Source of the DNA: Bacteroides fragilis
GTDB taxonomy: Bacteria > Bacteroidota > Bacteroidia > Bacteroidales > Bacteroidaceae
Length of the DNA stretch: 64,000 nucleotides
Assembly (NCBI RefSeq): GCF_002849695.1
Contig: NZ_CP018937.1
Coordinates: 3,720,001 to 3,784,000, forward strand
Direction of reading: 5' to 3'
Positions within the stretch are counted from its first letter, which is position 1, and the number at the start of each line of letters is the position of its first letter. Below are positions 34,851-45,479 of the stretch, in pieces. The notes beneath the pieces were generated by a model. That model searched no databases, was not told the DNA's origin, and saw only the letters and a program-made list of their open reading frames with translations. Position numbers and translations under genes: made by a program.

Positions 34851-35484
34851 TCTTTTATTATTTGCGGGATGAGCAAAATGTCAAAATGATAATAAGAAAC
34901 GCTCAGTTTTCATTCTTTAGTCCCGAGGGAAAGGCAAGAAGGAAAAAACGGCTCTAATTCATTTTTCCTCCGATCCGATTGATCGCATTTATCGATATAA
35001 GAAGCATATTGAGCAGAAAAGAGCTCTTCCTGTATCATATTATCCACTCAGGAGTGACGAGAGTACCTTTCTGGCAGAAAAGGAAGTTCCGGGACGGGCA
35101 AGCAACCAGAGAGAAAAACAGGGAAAACCAGGATCTTAAACGGAACAATATATGTAATTATGAAAAACATATAGAGATATTTGAAAAAGAAGTAATCATT
35201 TTTGGAAAATGCTTACGTCTTTCGGTGGAAATGCAACCGTCTTTTTCGGAAAACAAAGGCTCTTTTCACCCCGGACAAAGGCTCTGCCCACTCAAAAGCC
35301 CGGCTCTCCAACCGAAAAAGCCCGCCGATTTCCTTTTTCTTCCTCCCGTTGGATCAAAAACAATCGGGTATCCGCCAGACAAAAGCCTTATTGGCTGACT
35401 TTTTAATGCAAAACAATCCGTATTTGCGACATAAAGCAAATATCCGATAAATCGGCACGGCTTGCCGAATCCACTGAAAAGCCA

Positions 35485-35516
35485 TTTGATTATCCAAGAA
35501 ATATCACGTACATTTG
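35485..35516 (+). promoter_or_regulatory. Promoter of dnaG
   Basis: TTTG, 20 bases, TACATTTG: a full consensus match ending 22 bases before the dnaG ATG, with AAGGAG between them. Confidence 0.8.
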
Positions 35517-35537
35517 CATCCGCAAGGAGATAAAACA

Positions 35538-37541
35538 ATGATAGACCAGGCAACCATAGACCGTATACTCGATGCCGCACAAATCGTAGAAGTGGTTTCG
35601 GATTTCGTCACGCTGCGCAAACGCGGTGTGAACTACGTGGGACTTTGCCCTTTCCATAACGAGAAAACACCCTCGTTCAGCGTGTCTCCCTCAAAGGGAC
35701 TTTGCAAATGCTTCAGTTGCGGTAAGGGCGGCAACGCGGTGCACTTTATCATGGAGCACGAACAGATGTCCTACCCCGAAGCACTCCGCTATCTGGCCAA
35801 GAAATATAATATAGAAATCAAGGAACGGGAGCTGACCAATGAAGAGAAAGAGGTGCAGAGCAACCGAGAAAGTATGTTCATTGTCAACAACTTCGCCCGC
35901 GACTATTTCCAGAACATCCTGAAAAACCACGTAGACGGACGCAGCATCGGACTGGCTTACTTCCGCCAGCGAGGCTTCCGTGATGATATTATCGACAAAT
36001 TCCAACTGGGGTTCAGCACCGAAGGGCGTGACGCTCTGGCACAGGAGGCGATGCGCAAAGGCTTCAAAAAAGAGTTTCTCGTAAAGACGGGGCTTTGCTA
36101 TGAGACGGACGACCATAAACTGCGTGACCGCTTCTGGGGACGTGTCATGTTTCCGGTCCACACGCTTTCGGGCAAAGTGGTTGCGTTCGGCGGGCGTGTG
36201 CTCAGTACGGAAAACAAGAAACTCGCCAAGTATGTCAACTCTCCGGAGTCGGAAATTTATCATAAAAGCAACGAACTTTACGGCATCTACTTTGCCAAAC
36301 AGGCCATCGTAAAGCAGGACCGCTGCTTCCTTGTGGAAGGATATACGGACGTGATCTCGATGCACCAGTCGGGGGTGGAAAACGTAGTGGCCTCTTCCGG
36401 TACGTCCCTGACACCGGGACAGATCCGGCTGATTCACCGTTTCACCAACAATATCACCGTGCTCTATGACGGCGACATGGCGGGAATCAAAGCGTCGATC
36501 CGGGGTATAGACATGTTGCTCGAAGAGGGAATGAACATCAAAGTATGCCTCTTGCCCGATGGTGACGACCCGGACTCTTTTGCAAGGAAACACAACGCCA
36601 CGGAGTTCCAGAACTTTATACAGGAACACGAAACGGACTTTATACGTTTCAAGGCACAACTCCTGATGGAGGATGCGGGCAAAGATCCGATGAAACGGGC
36701 GGAACTGATAAACGACATCGTACGCAGCATCGCGGTCATTCCGGAAGCCATCGTCAGGGATGTTTATATCAAAGAGTGCGGACAGTTATTGCGGATAGAA
36801 GACAAACTGTTGGTTTCGGAAGTGGCCAAGCGCCGTGAACTTCAGGCCGAGAAAGGGAATAAACCGGCCGTCACCAACCATGCTCCGGTACCGGAAACAG
36901 GCGAGATACCTCCTCCATTTCCGCCGGAAGAGGCAGAAATCGATACCTACCAGTCGTTTATCCCCCAGGAGGGCAAAGAGGGACAGGAGTTCTACAAATA
37001 CGAACGCCTTATCATCCAGATGATCATCCGCTACGGAGAAAGGGTGATGTGCAACATGACGGATGAAGAGGGGAACGAAGTACCGGTCACAGTGGTGGAG
37101 TATGTCATCAACGACCTGAAAGAAGACGAACTGGCTTTCCATAACCCGCTGCACCGCCGTATCCTCTCGGAAGCCGCCGAACATATCCGCGAACAGGAGT
37201 TCGCCGCCGAACGTTTCTTTGTGGCGCACCCCGATCCGGCTATCAGCACAATAGCCACCGAACTGGCAAGCGACCGGTATCAACTGAGTAAATATCACTC
37301 GAAAACACAAAAGCTGGTAACGGACGAAGAACGTTTGTACGAAATGGTTCCGATGCTGATGATCAACTTCAAGAATGCCATCGTGGCAGAAGAACTGAAG
37401 CACATCATGTATGCGCTGCAAGATCCTGCGATAGCCAATGACAACGCTCAATGTGACGCCGTCATGCAACGGTATAAGGAGATGAAGGAAATACAGAACC
37501 TGATGGCCAAACGCCTGGGCGACCGGGTGGTGTTGCGCTGA
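35538..37541 (+). CDS. dnaG: DNA primase
   Basis: The 667-residue enzyme makes RNA primers at the replication fork. The N-terminal CHC2 zinc ribbon is CPFH (37-40) with CFSC (58-61). The catalytic core with TOPRIM motifs follows: LVEGYTDVISMHQSG and VLYDGDMAGIKA. The C-terminal part, expected to bind DnaB helicase, is longer and more divergent. ATG 35538 is chosen for its ribosome site (AAGGAG) and promoter; an upstream in-frame ATG at 35514 would overlap the -7 box. Confidence 0.95.
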   Translation: MIDQATIDRILDAAQIVEVVSDFVTLRKRGVNYVGLCPFHNEKTPSFSVSPSKGLCKCFSCGKGGNAVHFIMEHEQMSYPEALRYLAKKYNIEIKERELTNEEKEVQSNRESMFIVNNFARDYFQNILKNHVDGRSIGLAYFRQRGFRDDIIDKFQLGFSTEGRDALAQEAMRKGFKKEFLVKTGLCYETDDHKLRDRFWGRVMFPVHTLSGKVVAFGGRVLSTENKKLAKYVNSPESEIYHKSNELYGIYFAKQAIVKQDRCFLVEGYTDVISMHQSGVENVVASSGTSLTPGQIRLIHRFTNNITVLYDGDMAGIKASIRGIDMLLEEGMNIKVCLLPDGDDPDSFARKHNATEFQNFIQEHETDFIRFKAQLLMEDAGKDPMKRAELINDIVRSIAVIPEAIVRDVYIKECGQLLRIEDKLLVSEVAKRRELQAEKGNKPAVTNHAPVPETGEIPPPFPPEEAEIDTYQSFIPQEGKEGQEFYKYERLIIQMIIRYGERVMCNMTDEEGNEVPVTVVEYVINDLKEDELAFHNPLHRRILSEAAEHIREQEFAAERFFVAHPDPAISTIATELASDRYQLSKYHSKTQKLVTDEERLYEMVPMLMINFKNAIVAEELKHIMYALQDPAIANDNAQCDAVMQRYKEMKEIQNLMAKRLGDRVVLR

Positions 37542-37608
37542 CCACATCCGGTTATGCACCGTCATCTCTTTCTTAAAGAAGCGGATACACATACAGTTTG
37601 TAACAAAA

Positions 37609-37651
37609 AAGAGGGTGCGTCGAAAAAATGTGAGTCTCGACACACCCTCTT
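37609..37651 (-). terminator. Terminator between dnaG and the sulfatase locus
   Basis: A 15-bp stem with one mismatch (37609-37623 with 37637-37651) and a 13-base loop. On the minus strand it is followed by TTTTTTGTT, so it mainly ends the sulfatase operon; it may also stop dnaG. Confidence 0.8.
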
Positions 37652-37675
37652 GATGTATCAGTAAACCTTCACTTG

Positions 37676-39202
37676 TCAGAAGTAGACAAAGGGCTTCAGT
37701 TCATTTCCTTGCTTATCTACCGGATAAAGAGCTCCTTCCTTTACCAACTGGTCAGACATTTTCCGGATCATCTCTTTACACTTATCGGGATACGCAGAAG
37801 AGAGTTCATTCCTTTCTTCAGGATCATCCTTCAGATTGTAAAGCAGAGCCTTCGGTTGTTGCGGGGTCTCGGGAAGATAATAATAAATCAGTTTCCAGTC
37901 CCCCATACGATATGTCGTAAAGTAATTGCCACGGTGAGCATGCGGAAAGTGCATCAAGAAAGACTCGGGACGCCTCCGGTTTACTTTACCGCTTAATTGC
38001 TTTTTGAGGTCGAATCCATCTATCGCATAGCCCTGAGGAGCTTTACATCCGGCCACGGCCAACACTGTCGGATAAATATCCATTATTGTCCCCAACTGTG
38101 TCTGCATACCTCCCGCTTCAATCGGTAAACGCTTCTGCACTTTACTCTCTTTCTCAGGCTTTGCCCAGCCCGCAATAAAAGGAACACGCATACCTCCTTC
38201 GAACTCCGTACCTTTTTTCCCTCTCAACGGAGCAGAAGAGCCATATCCGCGTTCATCTCCCAGAGGGGCGTCGCCACCATTATCTCCTAAAAAGAAGATC
38301 AAGGTATTTTCGGCAATTCCCAACTTCTCAAGTTGGTCCATAATATCCCCCAAGGATTTATCCATGCCTTCTATTAAAGTAGCAAACGCCCTTGCCTGTT
38401 CGCTCTTATCCGGATCGGTATACCGTGACAAAAAGCGTTTATCTGCCTGAAAAGGCGCATGGACCGCATAATGAGCCATATTCAGATAAAAAGGACGCTT
38501 TTCTTCTACCGCCTTGGTTATCTCCCGGTTCGCTTCTATCGTCAGAGCCTCACTTAGAAAGATGTCCGTCCCATGATACTTTTCCAGGTCGGGAACCGCC
38601 CTTGCCTTTTGCCCCTTGATATGCCCATATCCCCATTCGCCATAATAGCTACCGGGATGTCCTATGCCGGAACCGGCGATATTTACATCAAAACCAAGAT
38701 GCAGCGGATTCTCTCCTTCGCTACCCATACAACCAAAATGTGCCTTTCCGACATGGATGGTCTTATACCCGGCCTGCTGCAAAACTTTCGGCATAGTGGG
38801 CATATCTTCCCTGAGACCTTTCCAGTTCCATTCGGGCGGCCCGAAAGGAGTCCGGTTATTGCTTTCGGCATTAATCCAGTTGGTGACACCGTGCCTTGTC
38901 GCATTTTGTCCGGTCATAATTGAAGCTCTGGAGGGGGAACTTACACTTTGCGCATAAAAAGTAGAAAAACAAATACCTTGTTTAGCCAGTCTTTCCATAT
39001 TCGGAGTATGATACCAGTCATTCAGGGGATGGCGCGTCGGCTGACCATTTTCATCTGTCAGAAAGGGGACGGAAGTATCCATCAGTCCCATATCATCAAC
39101 CAGAAAAACAATAATATTCGGACTCTCCTGAGCCACTCCGCAAACGGAATATGCCAAGCCGCCTAACACACAAATTTCTTTAAAAGCTCGATTTGTTTTC
39201 AT
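37676..39202 (-). CDS. S1-family (formylglycine) sulfatase, exported
   Basis: The 508-residue sulfatase has an N-terminal signal sequence (residues 1 to about 25). IVFLVDDMG supplies the calcium-binding Asp 36-Asp 37. The activation motif S-x-P-x-R is S88-S-P-S-R92, so the active-site formylglycine comes from serine and needs an anSME-type maturase encoded elsewhere. VGKAHFG and FLGDNGGD are further family motifs. It removes sulfate esters from glycans in the periplasm or at the surface. As the last gene after SusC/SusD it defines the locus as one for a sulfated glycan; the sugar is not predictable. Confidence 0.92.
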   Translation of the reverse strand: MKTNRAFKEICVLGGLAYSVCGVAQESPNIIVFLVDDMGLMDTSVPFLTDENGQPTRHPLNDWYHTPNMERLAKQGICFSTFYAQSVSSPSRASIMTGQNATRHGVTNWINAESNNRTPFGPPEWNWKGLREDMPTMPKVLQQAGYKTIHVGKAHFGCMGSEGENPLHLGFDVNIAGSGIGHPGSYYGEWGYGHIKGQKARAVPDLEKYHGTDIFLSEALTIEANREITKAVEEKRPFYLNMAHYAVHAPFQADKRFLSRYTDPDKSEQARAFATLIEGMDKSLGDIMDQLEKLGIAENTLIFFLGDNGGDAPLGDERGYGSSAPLRGKKGTEFEGGMRVPFIAGWAKPEKESKVQKRLPIEAGGMQTQLGTIMDIYPTVLAVAGCKAPQGYAIDGFDLKKQLSGKVNRRRPESFLMHFPHAHRGNYFTTYRMGDWKLIYYYLPETPQQPKALLYNLKDDPEERNELSSAYPDKCKEMIRKMSDQLVKEGALYPVDKQGNELKPFVYF

Positions 39203-39252
39203 TACATACTTTTTTATTTATGGAATATATCCTCGATATCAGTCATCCGGCC

Positions 39253-40866
39253 TCACCACCCGGGGTTCTGCACCAATGCCGGATTCAATGATACCTCACG
39301 AAGCGGCAATGGGAAGAGATAGTGTTTCGAAACATCAAATGTACGGCTTTCTGCTTTCTGTACCAACAAAAAGCCGTTCTTATCCAAAGTTACGTCTTTT
39401 CCCGGTATAGTTGTCGGGTAAAGCGCCGAGTCAAACTTCGCACCCAAGATGGCTACCGGTAATTCCGATTCGGCTGTTTTCCAGCGGATAATGTCATCGT
39501 AACGGAACGATTCGGCAGCCAGTTCCACCCTGCGTTCCCGGCGGATCTCTTCGCGCATGCTCAAACCGTGCTGTTCTACAAAAGCATTGGTCAAGGCAGG
39601 CAGTTGGTCGGGATGACCTTCGAAACGGGCACGGAGCCGGTTGACGGAAAGGTTCAGGTCGGCATCCGAGATCTTATCTTCCAGTTCAAAACAAGCCTCA
39701 GCATAGATAAGCAACACTTCGGCATAACGAATCAGTATTTCATCAATCCGCGACTTCATATTCGAGTAAGATTCTTCGTCACCATACTTCTTGAACATGT
39801 ATCCGGTACGTGTCTGGCTCGAAAGGTTGGGTACAAACGGTTTTCCCAGAAACGGATCTCCCGGTTTCCAGAGAGTAAGTGCCATACGCGGGTCGCGGTT
39901 CTCAAACTCCTTACCGGCAGGCAGATATTCTACTTTATAAGCAGACTTCTCCACAGGAAGCCCGTCTTTACAGAGAAATGCATCGGCCAGCACTTTGGTA
40001 GGGGTGTGAGAGGGATCGGCTATCGTAGCGCGGATACGGGAATTGTATGTATCAGCCTCAGCAGAATAACGATATGAAAGAATGTGCTCGTCCGAGTCTT
40101 CTCCGGGCAGCAGGAACAGATCGCGGTAATCTTTATACAAAGAATATTCTTTCGTGTCAATCAGCCGCTTACTGGCTTCTTTGGCTATCTGAAGATATTT
40201 CTTATACTCTCCGTCACCGTGGAACTTATTTCTCGTGCCGCAATAGAGCGCCACACGGGCAAGCATTGCCTGGGCGGCTCCCTTGGTCAGTCGTCCCACG
40301 TCGGTAGACAATTTGCTTTTCAGCGGAATGTGGGTCTCCGCAAATTCAAGGTCTTCGATGATACCTGCAATCACTTGTTCTTTAGGAGTGCGGGGGCCCA
40401 TCAATTCTTCCGAGTCCATATCGAGCGTGCTCAGTACATAGGGAACATCGCCAAAACGCTTCACTAAATTAAAATAGAAATAGGCTCTGAAGAACCGGGC
40501 TTCACCGGCATAACGGTTCTTGACGGCATCCGAAACTTCGGCATTCTGATAATTCTCCAGAAAATTATTGGCATTCCGGATTTGCTTATACGCCGCAGTC
40601 CAGATAGCATCTGTATTGCCCGGACTCTGAGTTCCCGAACTGACTTGATTGCTCACGTTAGCAAAACCGTCCGCACTCTGGTTATCTAATGTATACGAAC
40701 GATTCATATTCTGATAAAACACATTGGTGGCCAGTCTCAAATCGCTTTCCGACTTCCAGAAGCTGGCAGGTGAAAGATTGGTTTTAGGTTCCCGATCCAG
40801 GAAATCGCTACAGCCACACAATACGATTGCAGTCAGCAACCAAAGATATATAGTTTTCATCTTCAT
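39253..40866 (-). CDS. SusD/RagB-family outer-membrane glycan-binding lipoprotein
   Basis: The 537-residue protein has a lipoprotein signal ending in VLCGCSDFLDREP (Cys 19), so it is surface-anchored. The SusD fold is recognisable from the N-terminal NLSPASFWKSESDLRLATNVFY, the helical TPR-like part (ARFFRAYFYFNLVKRFGDVPYV) and the C-terminal ELAAESFRYDDIIRWKTAE. It captures oligosaccharides and covers the SusC pore. It begins 10 bases after the SusC stop; the pair is a single unit. Confidence 0.94.
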   Translation of the reverse strand: MKMKTIYLWLLTAIVLCGCSDFLDREPKTNLSPASFWKSESDLRLATNVFYQNMNRSYTLDNQSADGFANVSNQVSSGTQSPGNTDAIWTAAYKQIRNANNFLENYQNAEVSDAVKNRYAGEARFFRAYFYFNLVKRFGDVPYVLSTLDMDSEELMGPRTPKEQVIAGIIEDLEFAETHIPLKSKLSTDVGRLTKGAAQAMLARVALYCGTRNKFHGDGEYKKYLQIAKEASKRLIDTKEYSLYKDYRDLFLLPGEDSDEHILSYRYSAEADTYNSRIRATIADPSHTPTKVLADAFLCKDGLPVEKSAYKVEYLPAGKEFENRDPRMALTLWKPGDPFLGKPFVPNLSSQTRTGYMFKKYGDEESYSNMKSRIDEILIRYAEVLLIYAEACFELEDKISDADLNLSVNRLRARFEGHPDQLPALTNAFVEQHGLSMREEIRRERRVELAAESFRYDDIIRWKTAESELPVAILGAKFDSALYPTTIPGKDVTLDKNGFLLVQKAESRTFDVSKHYLFPLPLREVSLNPALVQNPGW

Positions 40867-40876
40867 AATTCAAGAA

Positions 40877-43800
40877 TTAAAATGTCACGTTTAGTCCAAA
40901 TGAAAAGTTTCTCATGATAGGATATACATATCCGTCTACATTAGACAGCTCCGGATCGAAGTTATCGTTCAGTTTGCTATACTCACAAAGGTTATCGCCG
41001 CTAAAATAGACTCTCAAGCGCTGGATGCCCCATGATTTGGTCAGTTTCGGGTCTATCGTATATCCCAGTTGCAGATTTTTCAGACGTACATAAGCCGCAT
41101 TCTGCAACCAGTGGTCGGAAATCTGATAGTTATGATTGGCTCCGGCATAATAGCGCGGAAAGGCTGCATTCGGATTCTCCGGAGTCCAATAGTCATTGTG
41201 CATCTTATAGGAGAAGTTATTCCAGGTAGCATAATAGGGATTCATCACCTCACTCGACAAATAGAAATTTCTTTTGCCTACGCCCTGGAACAGTATTCCC
41301 AGATCGAACCCTTTCCATGCCGCAGTCAGATTCAATCCAAAGGTGTACCGCGGAGTGGTGGTGCCCAGATATTCCAGATCGTTAGGAGCTGAAATCTTTC
41401 CATCTCCGTCTTTATCAACATACTTAATATCACCTACACCGGTAATAGATTTATTATAAGCAGCCGAATTCTTAACTTCCTCTTCAGACGTGAAATATCC
41501 GTCGGTACGGTATCCGAAGATTGACCCCAGAGAATATCCCTGAACTTTCTGGTTGACACCGGCCACAAATCCGTTATACTCCACTCCGTAATCGACGAGC
41601 TTATCTTTCTGATCGGATAAGTTGAAACGGGCACTATAGGAAAAGTCTTTAATCCGGTCTTGCCAGCCTACGGTCACTTCCCAGCCCTTCACTTCAAGTT
41701 CTCCATAATTGCCGGTAGGCACATCGACTCCAATCACACTCGGAACCTCGACATTGACCAGCATGTCCTTGTTCCGTTTGATGAAATATTCTCCGGTCAC
41801 TGTCAGACGGTTTCTGAGAAACGCCATGTCTACCGCAAAATTATTCATTTCTACCGTTTCCCAGGTTCTTGTTTCCGATGGTAGTTTGGAAATGACGGCC
41901 CACTGTCCGAGTTCCGACTTAAACGGATAGTACCCCTTAATATTATAACTGGCAATATGGTCATACATTCCTAACCCGTTCTGGTTTCCCAACTGTCCCC
42001 AGGAAACACGGAGCTTCAGGTTATCGAAAATGCGCTGATTCTTCATGAACTTCTCTTCCGTAATTCGCCAGCCGACCGAAGCGGAAGGAAATACTCCCCA
42101 TCTGTGCTTTTTTGAAAAACGTGAAGAAGCGTCCGCACGGAAGTTGGCCTCAACCAGATATTTGGAAGCAAACGCATAATTCATACGCATGAATCCTGAA
42201 ACCAATGCCCATTCATTTTCATCGGCACCATTCGACCATCCGTCCGTATCACCCAGATTAAGCGCAGGCAGTTCATTTCCTATGATATCGGTACGTTTTC
42301 CCTGAAGATCTTCATACAGATTCTCTTCTGCCGACCATCCTCCAAGAACATTAATATCGTGTTTTCCAAATACACCTTTGTATTCGGCAATCAGTTGCCC
42401 GGTCAGATATTGTCGATGGGAATTGTTCTGCGTTACAGAGTTCGGGCTTTTCTGTCCAAAAGCAGTCGAGATTAAACCTTCCACACCATATTTTCCATAA
42501 GCTCTACGCCATTCCTTTTTTTGTCCGTCAAGAATATTCGCACCTCCGACAGCCCGTAGAGAAAGACCTTTCACCGGTTTATACTCTAAAGTAAATACTC
42601 CTTCAATCCGTTGATTACGGGTACGCCCTTCACCGCCTTCTTTCAAGGCCTGAATCGGATTCAACTGCATTCGGTGGCGGGAATAATTTCCATTCGGATC
42701 ATAAATAGGCATATTGGGACCGGCCTGTATAAAAGTGATATAAGGAATTGACCACGAACCTTCGGCAGCATGATAGAGGTTTACTCCCCGTGAATAGCTG
42801 ATACGGCTATCAAACGACAGCTTGTTCTTTATCAATTCAACACTGATATTTGAGCGGAGATTAATACGGTCATAATTGTCAGGACCATATTCAGAAAACA
42901 TTCCATTCTGATCAAGCCAGCCGATGGAAAAGAGATACTTCAAACGATCAGATGCTTTCGAAATAGTTAAGTTATGGGTCTGCTGAAAACTATGATCCAT
43001 CATCAAACCAATCCAGTCCACATCCGAAGTATATATCCACTCTTTACCGTTAGGAATAGCAATGGTATTGGGATCTTTAATAGCATCAATTGCTTTCTGT
43101 GAAAAAGGAGCGGCCAGTCCGGCATTGGCAAATGCAACGTTGGATAATGATGCATGGTCCAATCCCGTATTGCTTTCAGGTAAACGCGTAGGAGAATTAA
43201 AAGAAAAATTACCGGTATACTCTACCTTCACCTTCTCCGAAGCCCCCTTTTTAGTAGTCACCAATACCACTCCCTCGGCAGCACGTGCACCATAAATAGC
43301 AGCAGAAGCGGCATCTTTCAATATTGAAATGGTTTCAATATCCTGTGGATTTACCACATTAATATCTCCCGGCATACCGTCGATAATCACTAAAGCACCG
43401 GCGCTATTGATGGAAGTGTTTCCACGTATCTTGAAAGAAGCAAACTCTCCGGGCTTTCCGGTACCCGAACTGACTGTCAGCCCCGATACTGTTCCCTGAA
43501 GTGCATCCGTGGCACTACGGATGGGACGGTTTTCAATGACATCCGACTCGATGGTCTCAACAGCACCTGTCAGGTTTACTTTCTTCTGCGTACCGTAACC
43601 CACGACAACAACTTCGTCCAGCAACTCGGCATCTTCTTTCATCTTTATATTCAGAGTCTTGCCGGAAATCACTTTGACTTCTTGTTTGGCATATCCGATA
43701 TACGAGATGACAAGTATGGCTCCCGGAGATACATCCAACGAAAAGCCGCCGTTGAGATCTGTTATAATTCCGTTGGTAGTGCCCTTCTCAAGTATACTGG

Positions 43801-44257
43801 CACCTATGATGGGCTCACCCGCCATGTCGGTAATCTTCCCTTTCACCGGAATTTTGTCTTCCTGCTGTACGATTATCGTATTCCGGGGGCTGTGCTTGTC
43901 GGACAAAATGATGTGTGTTCCTTCCATCTCGTACAAGACTTGATTTCCAAGCAACTGATTCAGGACCTCCGATACGGGTTTCTCTGAAACATGGATTGAT
44001 GCGTGTCTTTTCACATCGACAGCATTCGAGTACATAAACAGGTAATCTGTCTGACGTTCTATCTCATTCAGTATTTCCTCTAAAGGGACATTCGTTTTTT
44101 TAATGGACACTCTTGCATTCTGAGAATTGACAGTACCTGCCATGGCACCGAATACACAAAAGAAAAGTAAGAATGTAGTGACTCTCATAGTTTTAAATAA
44201 TGGTTTGATTGACGAATTTTTAGGTACATAAAAATCCGTGCAACGAGTATTTTTCAT
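40877..44257 (-). CDS. SusC/RagA TonB-dependent transporter with STN signalling domain
   Basis: The 1126-residue outer-membrane protein begins with a signal peptide (TTFLLFFCVFGAMAG, residues about 27-41). An STN domain follows (about 45-110, NVPLEEILNEIERQTDYLFMY), then a carboxypeptidase-regulatory-like domain (about 135-215), the SusC box DEVVVVGYGTQKK, the plug and a 22-strand barrel. The STN domain indicates contact with the FecR anti-sigma factor encoded next to it, so it both imports the ligand and signals its presence. A 161-base leader upstream contains an imperfect hairpin (44324-44353). Confidence 0.95.
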   Translation of the reverse strand: MKNTRCTDFYVPKNSSIKPLFKTMRVTTFLLFFCVFGAMAGTVNSQNARVSIKKTNVPLEEILNEIERQTDYLFMYSNAVDVKRHASIHVSEKPVSEVLNQLLGNQVLYEMEGTHIILSDKHSPRNTIIVQQEDKIPVKGKITDMAGEPIIGASILEKGTTNGIITDLNGGFSLDVSPGAILVISYIGYAKQEVKVISGKTLNIKMKEDAELLDEVVVVGYGTQKKVNLTGAVETIESDVIENRPIRSATDALQGTVSGLTVSSGTGKPGEFASFKIRGNTSINSAGALVIIDGMPGDINVVNPQDIETISILKDAASAAIYGARAAEGVVLVTTKKGASEKVKVEYTGNFSFNSPTRLPESNTGLDHASLSNVAFANAGLAAPFSQKAIDAIKDPNTIAIPNGKEWIYTSDVDWIGLMMDHSFQQTHNLTISKASDRLKYLFSIGWLDQNGMFSEYGPDNYDRINLRSNISVELIKNKLSFDSRISYSRGVNLYHAAEGSWSIPYITFIQAGPNMPIYDPNGNYSRHRMQLNPIQALKEGGEGRTRNQRIEGVFTLEYKPVKGLSLRAVGGANILDGQKKEWRRAYGKYGVEGLISTAFGQKSPNSVTQNNSHRQYLTGQLIAEYKGVFGKHDINVLGGWSAEENLYEDLQGKRTDIIGNELPALNLGDTDGWSNGADENEWALVSGFMRMNYAFASKYLVEANFRADASSRFSKKHRWGVFPSASVGWRITEEKFMKNQRIFDNLKLRVSWGQLGNQNGLGMYDHIASYNIKGYYPFKSELGQWAVISKLPSETRTWETVEMNNFAVDMAFLRNRLTVTGEYFIKRNKDMLVNVEVPSVIGVDVPTGNYGELEVKGWEVTVGWQDRIKDFSYSARFNLSDQKDKLVDYGVEYNGFVAGVNQKVQGYSLGSIFGYRTDGYFTSEEEVKNSAAYNKSITGVGDIKYVDKDGDGKISAPNDLEYLGTTTPRYTFGLNLTAAWKGFDLGILFQGVGKRNFYLSSEVMNPYYATWNNFSYKMHNDYWTPENPNAAFPRYYAGANHNYQISDHWLQNAAYVRLKNLQLGYTIDPKLTKSWGIQRLRVYFSGDNLCEYSKLNDNFDPELSNVDGYVYPIMRNFSFGLNVTF

Positions 44258-44418
44258 ATCTTTGCTTTATAAATTCATTTAATATTTTTCTTTTTCAGGT
44301 AAAAGAAGAATGTTTCTCCTTTAGGCTGGTAGGTATTGCAGTACTTACCGGCCTTTTGTTTCAATCAGATTTAAGCGGTATTCTTCATAGGCAGTATTCT
44401 TATTAAAGGTTCAACAAT

Positions 44419-45354
44419 TTATTTAATGGTAAATGTATTCTTCTCATCATCCCGGACGTACTTAAAGTTCACGTCCCTCTGCAAAACACGTAATGCATAT
44501 TCTATTCCGTCGGACAAGCGGAACTTGACAGTAAGTACCGGATTGTCTACTTTGGCGGCATCAAATCCTATCCCGACACCATAATACTTTTCAAACTCTC
44601 GCAGTATTTCAGTAAACCGTTTACTCTTAAAACAAATCAGTCCTTCACGCCAACGGTAAGTATCAAAATCAGTAATTTTTTCGACAGTCATTTTGCCCCC
44701 TTTAAGTACGGCTTTGTACGAAGGACGCAGCGTTAACTGGGAATTGCCTGCTTTCACACGGACACTTCCCTCTATCAAGGCTGTCTCAAACTCCTTGGTA
44801 CCCGAATAGGCTTCTACATAAAACCGGGTGCCGAGTACTTCAATCTGTTCTTTTTCGGAAGTATGTACCACAAAGGGTTTCTTTGCATCATGCGTTACCT
44901 CAAAATAGGCTTCGCCGTCTATCTCTACGTCACGTCTTTTATCTGCAAAGTTTTGCGGATACTCAATTCGGGTATTGGAGTTAAGCCAGACACGGCTACC
45001 GTCGGGAAGAGTGATGTTCGCCATCTGTCCCTTCAAAGTACTGACCACACTTCTCGATTCTGTTTCGGAGGGTCGGTTAAGCCAGAAATACGTTGTCCCT
45101 AAAGCAATCAGCAGAACAGCCGCCACCTTCAGGCATTCAAAACCGATTCTACGGATCATCCGTCGTCGCCCGGCCTGCTTTTGGACAGAAACGGCCCGCT
45201 CCTTCAGAATAATCGTATCGAAGAATTTCCTCTCCCGAAGATATTCCTTCCAGTTTTCTTCGGAAGCTTCAATATACTGGCGGATCTTCTTTTCTTCTTC
45301 AGAACCGGCATCCCCGTTAAAGTAGCGATATAATATTTCTTTTTCTATTTTCAT
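44419..45354 (-). CDS. FecR-family anti-sigma factor
   Basis: The protein has an N-terminal cytoplasmic helical part (YRYFNGDAGSEEEKKIRQYIEAS), one membrane span (CLKVAAVLLIALGTTYFWL) and a periplasmic FecR domain (STLKGQMANITLPDGSRVWLNSNTRIEYP). A C-terminal STN-like domain (FTEILREFEKYYGVGIGFDA) would meet the SusC STN domain. It holds the neighbouring ECF sigma factor inactive until the transporter binds ligand. I chose ATG 45354 (311 residues); ATG 45378 is an alternative. Confidence 0.93.
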   Translation of the reverse strand: MKIEKEILYRYFNGDAGSEEEKKIRQYIEASEENWKEYLRERKFFDTIILKERAVSVQKQAGRRRMIRRIGFECLKVAAVLLIALGTTYFWLNRPSETESRSVVSTLKGQMANITLPDGSRVWLNSNTRIEYPQNFADKRRDVEIDGEAYFEVTHDAKKPFVVHTSEKEQIEVLGTRFYVEAYSGTKEFETALIEGSVRVKAGNSQLTLRPSYKAVLKGGKMTVEKITDFDTYRWREGLICFKSKRFTEILREFEKYYGVGIGFDAAKVDNPVLTVKFRLSDGIEYALRVLQRDVNFKYVRDDEKNTFTIK

Positions 45355-45479
45355 AGGTCTGTTTTTATCTGCATTCATCTTAATAACACGCAAACAGATT
45401 ACCTCCCTAGTAAAAAAGTTCTTTTTTTATGGGCAGTACCTTCTTCGGATACCCGGAATACATTTTTCTGAATGTTTTT

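Larger units (their letters stand above)
34796..35537 (+). other. 742-base gap between tyrA and dnaG
   Basis: The gap holds the tyrA terminator (34815-34845) and the dnaG promoter (35485-35516). Between them several overlapping frames are open but none has a convincing start, ribosome site or family resemblance. A short direct repeat, ACAAAGGCTCT, occurs near 35264 and 35277. I see no RNA gene. Confidence 0.6.

Noticed and set aside
34979..35398. 139-codon plus-strand frame in the tyrA-dnaG gap
   Set aside because: No ribosome site, odd composition, no family resemblance, and equally long frames overlap it on the other strand.
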